Shown here: positions 47,801 through 56,571 of the stretch, piece by piece
Numbering within the stretch: position 1 is the stretch's first letter
Layout: each line of letters opens with the position of its first letter
Source: Flavobacteriales bacterium UBA3364
GTDB lineage: Bacteria > Bacteroidota > Bacteroidia > Flavobacteriales_F > PHOS-HE28
Assembly (NCBI GenBank): GCA_002360495.1
Contig: DEQO01000066.1
Span: forward strand, 10,588 to 74,587
DNA: 64,000 nucleotides
Direction: 5' to 3'
Program-made: the position numbers and the translations under genes
The notes under the pieces: generated by a model
What the model was told of the DNA's origin: nothing
The model's input: only the letters and a program-made list of their open reading frames with translations
Database searches by the model: none

Positions 47801-50800
47801 CTTCACACCGGAGAACAACTGGGCCGGTATCACGCGGCGCATCACCACAACGGATTTCGAGGCCAGCAACATCGAGACGATCCAGTTCTGGGTGATGGAT
47901 CCGTTCTACAACGCGAGCAACAGTGCCGGGGAGCCGGCCACGAACGTGAACTCGGTCAACAGCACTGGTGGTGACCTCTATATCAACCTGGGGAACATCA
48001 GCGAGGACATCCTGCGTGATGGGCGCAAGAGTTTTGAGAACGGTCTGCCCAATGCGCCAGATGATGTCTCCCAAGAAACGGACGAGACCGTCTGGGGTGT
48101 CGTGCCGACCACCCAGAGCGTGGTGAACGCCTTCGCCATTGCCCAAGGGGACAACAACAGCAACCGCTTCCAGGATGTCGGGCAGGATGGCCTCGCGAGC
48201 CCGGCAACGGGGATCGCCGGAAGGGACGAGTCCGTTTTCTTCGCGGATTACCTGAACACCCTGAACCCCGGCGCGCGCAACCGGTGGCAGACGGACCCCT
48301 CCAACGACGATTACCACTTCTTCCGCGGCTCTGATTATGATGCCGACGGTTTGGACGTGCTGGAGCGCTACAAACGGTTCAACGATCCGGAGGGCAACAG
48401 CATCACCGACGAGGATGCGCAGGAGAATTACCCCACACAACAGACCACCCTGCCTACCACGGAAGACATCAACCAGGACCAGAACCTTTCAGAGAACGAG
48501 AGCTATTGGCAATACAAGATCCCATTGAAACCTGCGGACATGGTCGTGGGCCGGGGTTTCATCACCGACCGGATCCTGGGCACGGCCAATACGCCCGAAG
48601 GTCCCAAGCAAGTGTACTGGTACCAGTTCAAGGTACCGGTGAAACAACCCACCGATGTGATCAATGGGATCCAGGATTTCCGCAGCATCCGGTTCCTGCG
48701 GATGTTCATGCACGGCTGGCAGCAGGAGGCCACGCTACGCTTCGCACGCTTCGAGTTCGTCCGCGGCGAATGGCGGAAGTACTTGCAGACCTTGCAGACC
48801 CCGGGCGAGGTGATCCCTGGCGACCCCGACCCAACACTGTTCGAGATCGCCGCGGTGAACATCGAGGAGAACGGCAACCGAACGCCCATCAACTATGTGC
48901 TGCCGCCCAACATCAACCAGGAGATCGATGTGGCCAGTGCGAACCTGCGTAACCTGAACGAACAATCGCTGCAGTTGCGGGTATGCAACCTGCCCGATGG
49001 GGATGCGCGTGCCGGCTTCCGCAATGTGCAGTTCGATATCCGCAGCTACAAGAAGCTGCGCATGTACATCCACGCCGAGTCGCGTGACGCCAACTTCCCG
49101 ATCGAGTACGGTGATGCCACCGTGTTCGTGCGGTTGGGCAATGACCTCGATCAGAACTACTACGAATACGAGGTGCCAGTGGTGCCTTCGCAGTTCTTCA
49201 ACCGCGACCCGTTCAGTGTCTGGCCCGAGGCGAACAACATGATCATCGAGTTCGCCAAACTGAACGACCTGAAGATCCAACGTGACCAGTCGGGCGCTTC
49301 GCGCACGGATCGTTATGCCGGCAGCGATGGCGACCGCCGTGTGTTCGTGAAGGGGAACCCGAACCTGAGCCAGATGCGTTCGATCATGATCGGTGTTCGC
49401 AACCCGAAGAAGGAGGGTGACGAGGCCAATCCATGGAAGCAGGACGACGGCCTGCCGAAGTGCCTTGAGGTGTGGGTGAACGAACTACGCTTGACCGATT
49501 TCGACCAGAGCGGTGGCTGGGCTACACTGGGGCGTGTGAACGCGCAACTGGCCGACCTGGGGAACGTGAGCGTGGCCGGTAATTACAGCACGCCCTTCTG
49601 GGGCAGCATCGACAAGCGGGTAAGCGAGCGCCAGCGCGAAACGAAGTACGGCGTGGACGTGAGCGCCAACCTGGAGATGGGCAAATTCCTACCGGAGGCC
49701 AGCCAGGTGAAAGTGCCGCTGTACATCGGGTATACCGAGCAGATCAGCGATCCGCAGTTCGATCCCTTGAACCCGGACATCCTGTTCACCGATGCGACCC
49801 GAACGCTATCCAAGGATGAGCGAAAGGAACGCAAGAAGCTCACCCAGACCTACACACGGAGACGGAGCATCAACCTCACCAACGTACGCAAGGAGCGGGA
49901 ACAGGGTAGCAAGGAGCAGTTCTTCGATGTGGAGAACCTGAGCTTCAACTATGCCTATGGTGACCAGGAGTACCGCGACGTGAACACGGCCTACGAGAAC
50001 ACCCGCACGTACCGGGGTTCGATCGCGTACGTGCACAACCCGAAGCCCCGCCCGATCGAACCTTTCGCGGACGTGGGCTTCGTGAGCAAGAGCAAATGGC
50101 TGAAGCTGGTGAAGGATTTCAACGTGAACATGGGCTTCAAGCAGATAACCATGCGCACGGCCGTCGACCGGAGCTATCTGGAACGCCTGGTCCGCCCCAA
50201 CCCGGACATCGAGACCCTGCCACCGACCCCCACCTACAACAAGCACTTCAACTGGAACAGCCAGTACGGCTTCCGGTACGACATCACCAAGTCGTTGAAG
50301 GTGGATTTCAATGCGAACAACATGGCCTTCATCGGGGAGACCCCGGGCCGTGTGAACGCCAAGTCCGGGAACGATTATGACCTGTGGAAGGATAGCGTTC
50401 TGACAAGTATCAGGAACTGGGGAGAACCATCGCACTACGATCACACGATCGGCATCACCTACACACTGCCGCTGGACAAATTCCCGCTCACCGACTGGCT
50501 TACGGTGAACACGGGGTATACCGCAGGATATCAGTGGGACCGCGCGCCACTGACGCAGGATTCATTGGGTGCGGTGATCCAGAACTCCCAGAACATCTCG
50601 GTGAACGGTCAGCTGAACTTCGTCAACCTCTACAACAAGTCGAAGTTCCTGAAGAAGGTGAACGACAAAGGCAAAGGGCGACCGGCGAAAGCGGGCGGCG
50701 GCAAGACGAGTGTGGCCAAACCGGACTCCACGGCGAAGCAACCGAAAGGCGAGCCGTTCAACATCCTCGAAGCCTTCGCCCGCGTTATCATGATCGTGCG

Positions 50801-52133
50801 CACCGGCACCGTGACCTACAGCCAGACATCAGGTATCCTGCTGCCGGGCTACTCAAGGGCGACCAACATCATCGGGATGGACAACTTCGGGGCTCCGGGC
50901 TTCGGGTTCATCACGGGTCAGCAGAACCACGACCTCAGTGGCGACATCGTGCGCGACTTCGCGACCAGCGCCTCGCAGCGTGGATGGCTGGTCACCACAC
51001 CGTCGATCTTCAATCCGTACACGAACGCGCGGAACGAGACCTTCAATGCGCGGCTCAGTTTGGAACCGTTCAGGGGCATGCGCATCGAACTGATGGCCAA
51101 CCGGACCAAGGCCGACAACAACAGTTCCTTCTTCCGCTACAACAACGAGGAACAGCGGTATGTCAACGACAGTCCACGGGATGCGGGAAGCTTCAGCGTT
51201 AGCATGCTGAACTGGCGCACCACTTTCTCCAAGGACGACAAGAACTTCGTGAACCAGGTCTTCCAGAACCTGCTGGACAACCGCACGGTCATCAGTTCCC
51301 GCCTGGGGGCCGCAGCCGGTCTGGCGTTGGATCCGGGCACGGGCTATGTCCAAGGGTACGGCCCAACGAACCAGGATGTCGTCATACCATCTTTCCTGGC
51401 CGCCTACACCGGCAAGAGCGCGGAGAACGTGAAGCTGGACCCCCTCACCTTGGTGCCCGCACCGAACTGGGATGTGACGTACGACGGCCTCACCAAGATC
51501 GCCATGTTCGAGAAGATGTTCCGCACCTTCACGGTGAAGAACAGCTACCGCTCCACGTTCAACGTCTCCAGCTACCAGACCAACCTCCTCTACACGGAAG
51601 GAGCAGGGGTGACGGACGATGCGGGCAACTTCATCCCGGAACGCCAGATCGCCGTGGTCACGATCCAGGAAGTGATGCGTCCGCTGCTGGGCTTCGACGC
51701 CACCTTGAAGAACAGCCTGCTGGCGAAGTTCGAATACAACAGGGACCGCAACCTCAGCCTCAGCCTCACGAACAACCAGGTCACCGAAGTGCGCGGCAAG
51801 GAATATGTCGTGGGTACAGGCTATCGGTTGAAGGATGTGAAATTCCCCTTCGCGATCGGCGGCAATACCCCGAAGAGCGATCTGAACCTGAGGGTCGATC
51901 TGAGCCTTCGCGACAACGCCACGGTCATCCGCAAGATCCAGGAGGAGCAGAACCAGGTCACGGCCGGGCAGAACATCATCTCCATAAAGACCTCCGCGGA
52001 TTACGTGGTCAACCAGCGGCTCAACGTCCGGGCCTTCTATGAACGCGTGATCAATACCCCGGTGATCTCCACCTCCTTCCCCTCGGCCAACACCAACGCG
52101 GGGATCAGCCTGCGGTTCACGTTGGCGCAGTAG
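44853..52133 (+). CDS. sprA: T9SS translocon protein SprA
   Basis: A 2426-residue giant outer-membrane protein with the SprA (SOV) signatures: an N-terminal signal, two large SprA N-terminal-type segments ('RITTFNFDQRIQLNLVGNIG' and 'QRLGFITLNQQLNNDEVLAV'), many beta strands, and a Gln-terminated barrel. It forms the outer-membrane conduit of the type IX secretion system that exports the cargo proteins found elsewhere in the window. The order ruvA-sprA-gcvH-vanZ is conserved in Bacteroidota. The length is close to the F. johnsoniae protein. Confidence 0.97.
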   Translation: MTSYLIPKRLWGMLGRIVLLAVMAGAADDVKGRALLYTALVMQVDSPEVQLQFPLTDPLTPGAPSTGNINLADPDNIRNEVIYDPVTGQYIMQSSVGGSFDYRPPMSLSLDEYLNYDMQRSMENYWLDRVEEDSQSAQKELIPAIKVRGEAFDRIFGGNTIDIKPRGSAEVIFGINISKTENPRIPINQRRITTFNFDQRIQLNLVGNIGEKLKINTNYNTQATFDFENQVKLDYTGYEDEIIQKIEAGNVSLPLRGTLIQGSQSLFGLKTELRFGRLTATAIFSQEKGQRRNVQSQGGAQTTNFDIKADEYEANKHYFLNYFFRDRYDAAMRTLPTVNSGALIQRIEVWVTNTRQDFQQTRNIVAFTDLGEDASAASIAAGHISTGLPPGLVQDGPGDRADNAANTLYQQVSTNTGITGFENSSEALQQLGLVASRHFEKLESARLLTPSEYTVNQRLGFITLNQQLNNDEVLAVAYQYTLDGITYQVGQFAQDGVFTGTDPGGGTGTQEPQGTEALVLRLLKATITNPRIPLWDLMMKNVYSLGAFQVNEDKFRLDLIYNNPVTGVDVNYIPLAPLDQIPLIQSLGMDRLDPNNAPNPDGWFDFIDNAATTGGTIQSQSGRVYFTVLEPFGSYLDAQLVGVPPEIKRTIVYQQLYDSTKVAAQNIPELNRFRLKGSYRSASSDVISLNSVNIPQGSVSVTAGGVKLIENQDYTVDYNLGRVRILNQGILESGTPINIALESNSLFSIQTKTLAGARFDYKINKDFIIGGTVMNLYERPLTQKVNVGEEPIRNTMLGLDANWQSKSQWLTDMVDKLPFYATKQESNVTASLEAAYLIPGHSRAIGNAGTSYIDDFEGSVSVIDLRTQSLWFHAAVPQGQFSLFPEGELVNDLGAGFRRARLSWYVIDPLFFRNNELTPANISNSTSIRSDNRMREVLEQEVFPNRQLAAGTPTNIPVLDLTYYPSERGPYNYNPDLTDQGDLFTPENNWAGITRRITTTDFEASNIETIQFWVMDPFYNASNSAGEPATNVNSVNSTGGDLYINLGNISEDILRDGRKSFENGLPNAPDDVSQETDETVWGVVPTTQSVVNAFAIAQGDNNSNRFQDVGQDGLASPATGIAGRDESVFFADYLNTLNPGARNRWQTDPSNDDYHFFRGSDYDADGLDVLERYKRFNDPEGNSITDEDAQENYPTQQTTLPTTEDINQDQNLSENESYWQYKIPLKPADMVVGRGFITDRILGTANTPEGPKQVYWYQFKVPVKQPTDVINGIQDFRSIRFLRMFMHGWQQEATLRFARFEFVRGEWRKYLQTLQTPGEVIPGDPDPTLFEIAAVNIEENGNRTPINYVLPPNINQEIDVASANLRNLNEQSLQLRVCNLPDGDARAGFRNVQFDIRSYKKLRMYIHAESRDANFPIEYGDATVFVRLGNDLDQNYYEYEVPVVPSQFFNRDPFSVWPEANNMIIEFAKLNDLKIQRDQSGASRTDRYAGSDGDRRVFVKGNPNLSQMRSIMIGVRNPKKEGDEANPWKQDDGLPKCLEVWVNELRLTDFDQSGGWATLGRVNAQLADLGNVSVAGNYSTPFWGSIDKRVSERQRETKYGVDVSANLEMGKFLPEASQVKVPLYIGYTEQISDPQFDPLNPDILFTDATRTLSKDERKERKKLTQTYTRRRSINLTNVRKEREQGSKEQFFDVENLSFNYAYGDQEYRDVNTAYENTRTYRGSIAYVHNPKPRPIEPFADVGFVSKSKWLKLVKDFNVNMGFKQITMRTAVDRSYLERLVRPNPDIETLPPTPTYNKHFNWNSQYGFRYDITKSLKVDFNANNMAFIGETPGRVNAKSGNDYDLWKDSVLTSIRNWGEPSHYDHTIGITYTLPLDKFPLTDWLTVNTGYTAGYQWDRAPLTQDSLGAVIQNSQNISVNGQLNFVNLYNKSKFLKKVNDKGKGRPAKAGGGKTSVAKPDSTAKQPKGEPFNILEAFARVIMIVRTGTVTYSQTSGILLPGYSRATNIIGMDNFGAPGFGFITGQQNHDLSGDIVRDFATSASQRGWLVTTPSIFNPYTNARNETFNARLSLEPFRGMRIELMANRTKADNNSSFFRYNNEEQRYVNDSPRDAGSFSVSMLNWRTTFSKDDKNFVNQVFQNLLDNRTVISSRLGAAAGLALDPGTGYVQGYGPTNQDVVIPSFLAAYTGKSAENVKLDPLTLVPAPNWDVTYDGLTKIAMFEKMFRTFTVKNSYRSTFNVSSYQTNLLYTEGAGVTDDAGNFIPERQIAVVTIQEVMRPLLGFDATLKNSLLAKFEYNRDRNLSLSLTNNQVTEVRGKEYVVGTGYRLKDVKFPFAIGGNTPKSDLNLRVDLSLRDNATVIRKIQEEQNQVTAGQNIISIKTSADYVVNQRLNVRAFYERVINTPVISTSFPSANTNAGISLRFTLAQ

Positions 52134-52215
52134 CCTCGTCGAAATTCCCAGGAGCAGGTCTTTGGCCATTGCCCCTGCCTCTGCGCCTTCCCTGTCCCCA
52201 TACCGTTGCACCCCT

Positions 52216-52223
52216 TACTTTCG
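52216..52223 (+). promoter_or_regulatory. -7-like box before gcvH
   Basis: TACTTTCG lies 30 bp before gcvH, so gcvH-vanZ may have their own promoter. Confidence 0.35.
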
Positions 52224-52253
52224 CCACCAGATCAATCACGCTCTCAACAGACC

Positions 52254-52634
52254 ATGAACATCCCGGCCGAACTGCGCTACACGAAGGACCATGAATGGGT
52301 CCGCATCGAAGGCAATACCGCCACCATCGGCATCACCGATTTCGCGCAGGGCGAATTGGGTGACATCGTCTTCATCGACATCGGCAGCGAAGGCCAGGAA
52401 CTGGCACATGAGGCGGTGTTCGGTACCGTGGAAGCGGTGAAGACCGTGAGCGATCTGTTCATGCCCGTGAGCGGAACGGTCAGCACGGTGAACCCTGGCC
52501 TGGCCGATGATCCCGCCTCGGTGAACACCGATCCCTACGGCAAAGGCTGGATGGTGAAAGTGCGCATGAGCAACCCTGCCGAAGTGGATGCCCTGCTCAC
52601 CGCCGACCAGTACAAGGCGCTCGTCGGGGCCTGA
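52254..52634 (+). CDS. gcvH: Glycine cleavage system H protein
   Basis: A 126-residue protein of normal length. The lipoylated Lys lies in 'FGTVEAVKTVSDLFMP' and the lipoyl domain signature is 'DIGSEGQELAHEAVFG'. It shuttles the aminomethyl group in glycine cleavage. It overlaps vanZ by one base (TGATG). The start at 52254 is the only Met at the conserved N-terminus ('NIPAELRYTKDHEWV'). Confidence 0.97.
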   Translation: MNIPAELRYTKDHEWVRIEGNTATIGITDFAQGELGDIVFIDIGSEGQELAHEAVFGTVEAVKTVSDLFMPVSGTVSTVNPGLADDPASVNTDPYGKGWMVKVRMSNPAEVDALLTADQYKALVGA

Positions 52635-53038
52635 TGTCCATTTTACAACGGTCCATGCGGCCGGCGCTCGCTTGGGCGTTGTTGATCGCATTCCTGTGTC
52701 TTACGCCCGGCAAGGCCTTGCCCCAATGGCAATGGGCCGATCTGTTGCGTGTGGACAAACTGGTGCATATGGGGATGTTCGCCGTGCTCACCGTGTTGCT
52801 GGCGCGGGGCTTGCGGGACCGGTCGGCGAACACGCGGCCCCTGCCGAGGCTCTTGTTGATGGCTGGTGCCCTCTCGGTGGCGTATGGTGCCAGCATGGAA
52901 GTGCTGCAGGAGATCCCCGGTTTGAACCGGCGAGGTGATATCATCGACCTCATTGCCAACACGGTCGGTGCGGTGGCCGGTGCGTATTGGCTTCGCTGGA
53001 GATTGAAGCGGAACGCCGCTGCGACCACGGTTGCATAG
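52634..53038 (+). CDS. VanZ-family membrane protein
   Basis: A 134-residue protein with four hydrophobic helices and the VanZ signatures 'VDKLVHMGMFAVLTVLLARG' and 'EIPGLNRRGDIIDLIANTVG'. Function is unclear in Bacteroidota; related proteins are linked to glycopeptide resistance but also to general envelope roles. It overlaps gcvH by 1 bp. Confidence 0.88.
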   Translation: MSILQRSMRPALAWALLIAFLCLTPGKALPQWQWADLLRVDKLVHMGMFAVLTVLLARGLRDRSANTRPLPRLLLMAGALSVAYGASMEVLQEIPGLNRRGDIIDLIANTVGAVAGAYWLRWRLKRNAAATTVA

Positions 53039-53143
53039 CCCCGGTCCAAGGGCCCGTCAGCGGCTTTGCCCTTGCGGATCAGAAGACGCTCGCTTCAATA
53101 CCTTTACGGATCACCGTCGTTTTGGAGCGATGGGGAACACCGC

Positions 53144-54076
53144 ATGGCTACCAAGACATTGACCGTCCGCCGTACGGCGGGCATGCCCGACCCGCGCACC
53201 ACGCCGACCATCGACCAGGTCGGCATCGAAGAGCGCGTGGCCCGCATCAAAACGCGCAGCATCAAGAAGGAGACCAAGGTGCAGGGCATGAAGCTCGCGC
53301 TGAGCATGATCGATCTCACGACGCTTGAAGGTGCCGATACACCGAGCAAGGTGAGGCAGCTTTGCTACAAGGCCATGCATCCGCATGATGCACTGCCGGG
53401 GCTTCCGAATTGCGCCGCCATCTGCGTTTATCCTTCACTGGTGAAAGTGGCGAAGAAGGCGCTCGGCGATAGCGGTGTGAAAGTGGCCAGTGTTTCAACG
53501 GCCTTTCCGAGTGGACAAGCGCCGCGCAACGTGAAGATCACGGACACCAGGTTCGCCGTGAACGAAGGCGCCGACGAGATCGACATGGTGATCAGTCGTG
53601 GTCACTTCCACAGCGGCGACTACAACTTCGTTTACGACGAGATCGCCGCCATCAAGGAAGCGTGCGGCGATGCACGGTTGAAAGTGATCCTCGAGACAGG
53701 CGAGCTCGGCACCTACGACAAGGTGCGTCTCGCCAGTGACATCGCCATTGCAGCCGGCGCCGACTTCATCAAGACCAGCACGGGCAAGATCAATCCGGCG
53801 GCAACCATGGAAGTGACGCTCGTGATGTTGCACGCCATCCGCGACCACTACCTGAAGACCGGGCAGATGATCGCGATGAAGCCCGCCGGTGGCATCCGCA
53901 AAAGCAAGGAGGCGCTGCACTACCTGATGATGGTGAAAGAGGAGCTCGGCCCCGAATGGCTGAGCAACCACTGGTTCCGTTTCGGCGCGAGCAGTCTGGC
54001 CAACGACATCCTGATGCAATTGCAGAAGGAAGCCGACGGGCACTACCAGAGCGCGGACTATTTCAGCCTCGACTGA
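53144..54076 (+). CDS. deoC: Deoxyribose-phosphate aldolase
   Basis: A 310-residue class I aldolase. The Schiff-base Lys is in 'GADFIKTSTGKINPAATME', a second catalytic Lys is in 'MIAMKPAGGIRKSKEAL', and the phosphate-binding region is 'VASVSTAFPSGQ'. It splits deoxyribose-5-phosphate to glyceraldehyde-3-phosphate and acetaldehyde. The C-terminus ends 'YQSADYFSLD'. Its last 105 bp are repeated at 55939-56043. In many bacteria an aldehyde dehydrogenase follows deoC; here only short aldehyde dehydrogenase fragments remain further downstream. Confidence 0.96.
   Translation: MATKTLTVRRTAGMPDPRTTPTIDQVGIEERVARIKTRSIKKETKVQGMKLALSMIDLTTLEGADTPSKVRQLCYKAMHPHDALPGLPNCAAICVYPSLVKVAKKALGDSGVKVASVSTAFPSGQAPRNVKITDTRFAVNEGADEIDMVISRGHFHSGDYNFVYDEIAAIKEACGDARLKVILETGELGTYDKVRLASDIAIAAGADFIKTSTGKINPAATMEVTLVMLHAIRDHYLKTGQMIAMKPAGGIRKSKEALHYLMMVKEELGPEWLSNHWFRFGASSLANDILMQLQKEADGHYQSADYFSLD
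53972..54076 (+). repeat. deoC 3'-end repeat, copy A (within intact deoC)
   Basis: These last 105 bp of deoC match 55939-56043 at 98 of 105 positions. Six of the seven differences are synonymous third-position changes and one is Trp to Cys. Confidence 0.9.
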
Positions 54077-54398
54077 GCTTGATCGGCGCAACCCTTCTCA
54101 TCGAGCGCCTCATCGAAACGACGCTGTATCGAATTTGCTGCTTCATCCCATTGCATTCGATCTACTGGCAGACTTGGGCTTGAGCTCCCAGCCGTCCATC
54201 AAGATCATCACCCTGCCCACCCAAGGCACCGCTTCGCTGGTCGCGGTGATGGATCAACACGGGACTAGGAACATGATGGTCACCTGCTTTGGAGGGTGCC
54301 ATTGAGATGCGGTGTGCACAACTTGCGTGAAGAAATACGGTGTTCACCGTACACGTGCATATATCGGATCTCCGCATCTTCGCACAAGCACAAGCAAC
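54077..54398. other. 322-bp gap with a residual open frame and a palindrome
   Basis: From about 54136 to 54303 one frame is open for over 50 codons without a proper start. It reads '...LLADLGLSSQPSIKIITLPT' and ends 'FGGCH', which resembles a gene remnant I cannot identify. At 54336-54351 there is a perfect palindrome TACGGTG-TT-CACCGTA. A weak -7-like box (CATCTTCG, 54375-54382) precedes the T9SS gene. Confidence 0.4.
54336..54351. promoter_or_regulatory. Operator-like palindrome
   Basis: TACGGTG-TT-CACCGTA is a perfect 7-bp inverted repeat lying 23 bp upstream of a weak -7-like box, where a repressor could act. A regulatory role is inference. Confidence 0.35.
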
Positions 54399-55856
54399 AT
54401 GAACCACATTACCCGCAGTCTTTTTCTTATCGGCACCACTCTGGCGATCTCCATCACTGGTGCGCAGACCCCCACTCATCAGCACGTTCAGCACAACACC
54501 GTGGGCAGTTCGCAGAGCGAGGTGAACGGCGTGGCGCACGACAGCCAGGGCAACATGATCGTGTGCGGTGGCCGAATGGATGCCCTCGACTTCGGCGGCA
54601 CGGCCCATGAGGCGGGCACGGGTGGGATCTTCGTTGCGAAGTTCGGTCCGGGCGGCTCCGAGATCTGGAGCAAGATCGCCGGTTCGGCTGAGACCATGGG
54701 CAACCACAAAGCCATGTCCGTTGCTGTGGACGGCAGTGACAACGTCTATGTGGCCGGCTGGCTCTTCGTGGCCCAGGCAGCCACCTTCGATGGTACCACA
54801 TTGCCTGCAGGCAGTCTGGGATTCGTAGCCAAGTATTCAGCATCCGGCACCCTGACCTGGGTGAAGGAGTTCTCTGCGAACGTGAACGCTATAGCGGTGG
54901 ACGGCAACGGAGTTCCTTTCATCAACCTGGGCGATCAAACGATCCTGAAATTGGACCCGGCGAATGGCAGCGAAACGGCCAGCGGCGCGGGCGGCGGCGA
55001 CCTGATGAACGTGCTCTACCACAACATCGTGGTGGACGGTTCGAACAATATCATCGCCCAATGGGGCAACAAGATCCGGAAGTACGACAACGCACTGAAC
55101 GAGATCTGGAGCACGCCGTTGGTCAAGGCCTTCGGCGCCGAGTCATTCCGCATCAGTGTGGACAACAACGGCCTGGTCTGGGCATCGTTCTATGCGGTGT
55201 TCGGAACTGTGACCTTGGCGGGCACTGACTACACCACGTTCCCCAACGGTTACATCTATCACCTGGATGGTGCTGATGGAGGCGTGATGGGCTGCGTGGT
55301 GCTCACGCCCGGCGGCACCGCCAGCAAGCCCCAGGAAGTGATCAACGACGGCAGTTCCAACCTCTACGTGAGCGGCACGTTCGCCTTCAATGCGCCCTAT
55401 ATCGTGAAGGTGGATCCGTCGTTCACGACGATCTGGAGCGTGCCGACCTTCAACGTGGAGGATATGGACGTGCAAGGCCTCGATTGCCTGCTTATCGGTG
55501 GGAGTCACGCAGCCGACATCACTCTTGATGGCACGACCTACACGCGGCCGAACGGCTCGGGCCAGGACAATGCGATGGCAGCGTACCTGTGCGCTGGAGG
55601 TGTTGGCATGGATGAGCAGGGTGCGGTGGATGTGACCGTATTTCCGAATCCAACAGATGGTCTCATCGCCCTTCAGATCCCCGCGCAAGCGATCGGATCC
55701 AACTATCAGGTGGTTGACCTTACTGGATCCGAAGCATTGACCGGGCGGGTAACGGGTCGGTCGATGGACCTCGACCTGTCATCGTTGGCGGGTGGCTGCT
55801 ATGTGCTTAAGATCGTGGGGGCAGGCATTGCACCGGTCCGGGTGGTGAAGCAGTAG
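54399..55856 (+). CDS. T9SS-sorted secreted protein with beta-propeller-like repeats
   Basis: A 485-residue protein with a signal peptide ('SLFLIGTTLAISITGAQ', about 7-23). Then come about seven repeats of the SBBP/beta-propeller type ('VNGVAHDSQGNMIVCGG', 'AMSVAVDGSDNVYVAGW', 'NAIAVDGNGVPFINLG') and a T9SS tail ('VTVFPNPTDGLIALQI' through 'GIAPVRVVKQ'). The ending PVRVVKQ closely matches the two other T9SS proteins of the 54-62 kb region. It lies between intact deoC and the deoC 3' fragment. The start at 54399 is the Met before the signal. Confidence 0.78.
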   Translation: MNHITRSLFLIGTTLAISITGAQTPTHQHVQHNTVGSSQSEVNGVAHDSQGNMIVCGGRMDALDFGGTAHEAGTGGIFVAKFGPGGSEIWSKIAGSAETMGNHKAMSVAVDGSDNVYVAGWLFVAQAATFDGTTLPAGSLGFVAKYSASGTLTWVKEFSANVNAIAVDGNGVPFINLGDQTILKLDPANGSETASGAGGGDLMNVLYHNIVVDGSNNIIAQWGNKIRKYDNALNEIWSTPLVKAFGAESFRISVDNNGLVWASFYAVFGTVTLAGTDYTTFPNGYIYHLDGADGGVMGCVVLTPGGTASKPQEVINDGSSNLYVSGTFAFNAPYIVKVDPSFTTIWSVPTFNVEDMDVQGLDCLLIGGSHAADITLDGTTYTRPNGSGQDNAMAAYLCAGGVGMDEQGAVDVTVFPNPTDGLIALQIPAQAIGSNYQVVDLTGSEALTGRVTGRSMDLDLSSLAGGCYVLKIVGAGIAPVRVVKQ

Positions 55857-55938
55857 GCGGCCAGGCGTGATCTTGGATCAATGCGCCCCCCGATCACCAC
55901 ATGATGTGCACCAACGCATCCAATAGGCCGAGGCGATC

Positions 55939-56043
55939 TGCTTCCGCTTCGGCGCCAGCAGCCTTGCCAACGACATCCTGATGCAGTTGCAGAAGGAAGC
56001 CGACGGCCACTACCAGAGCGCGGACTATTTCAGCCTCGACTGA
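55939..56043 (+). pseudogene. deoC 3'-end fragment, copy B
   Basis: 105 bp encoding the last 34 DeoC residues and stop ('FRFGASSLANDILMQLQKEA' then 'DGHYQSADYFSLD'), with no start and no upstream deoC part. It is 93% identical to copy A (53972-54076), and six of the seven differences are synonymous. The reading frame is intact. That pattern suggests copy B comes from another functional deoC allele rather than from decay of copy A. dinB starts 10 bp after its stop. Confidence 0.88.
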
Positions 56044-56053
56044 CGCATCGATC

Positions 56054-56545
56054 ATGACCGACCTCCGACCCCTTTTCGTGAAGATGGCCCTGGACGCATG
56101 GGGCAGGGAAGTGAGCGCCACGAGCACCCTGCTCGGGAAGCTGTCCGATGACCAGGTGATGAAGGAGGTGTCACCGGGCAGGAACCGCGGCATCTACCTC
56201 CTCGGCCACCTCACCGCCGAGCACGACCAGATGCTTGCATTGCTGCGCTTCCAGGAGGTGATGCATCCGGAGCTCAAGCCGGTGTTCATCGACGCACCTG
56301 ACCGCGCGGTCGCCGCGCTGCCTTCCATGCACCAGCTCCGCGAGCAGTGGACGACGGTGAACGACACGTTATTGGATCACGCGAAGCGCCTGCCACCGGA
56401 GGAATGGTTCACGCGCCATGCGAACATCTCTGCAGATGACTTTCCGAAGGAGCCGCACCGCAACCGGCTGAACGTTCTGCTGAGCCGCACGAACCACCTG
56501 GCCTACCACCGCGGGCAGCTGGTATTGCTGGCGGAGAAGGGATAG
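56054..56545 (+). CDS. DinB-family protein
   Basis: A 163-residue four-helix protein of the DinB/YfiT type. The metal-binding His triad is suggested by 'LLGHLTAEHDQML' and 'TNHLAYHRGQLVLL'. Such proteins act as thiol or small-molecule transferases or stay uncharacterised. The start lies 10 bp after the deoC fragment stop, suggesting this was the original neighbour of a deoC 3' end. Confidence 0.82.
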   Translation: MTDLRPLFVKMALDAWGREVSATSTLLGKLSDDQVMKEVSPGRNRGIYLLGHLTAEHDQMLALLRFQEVMHPELKPVFIDAPDRAVAALPSMHQLREQWTTVNDTLLDHAKRLPPEEWFTRHANISADDFPKEPHRNRLNVLLSRTNHLAYHRGQLVLLAEKG

Positions 56546-56571
56546 GCCGGGAGACACCCGATCTTCGCCGG

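Noticed and set aside
53972..56043. deoC copies as target-site duplication of a classical transposon
   Set aside because: Target-site duplications are short and identical. These are 105 bp with synonymous divergence and no transposase is present.
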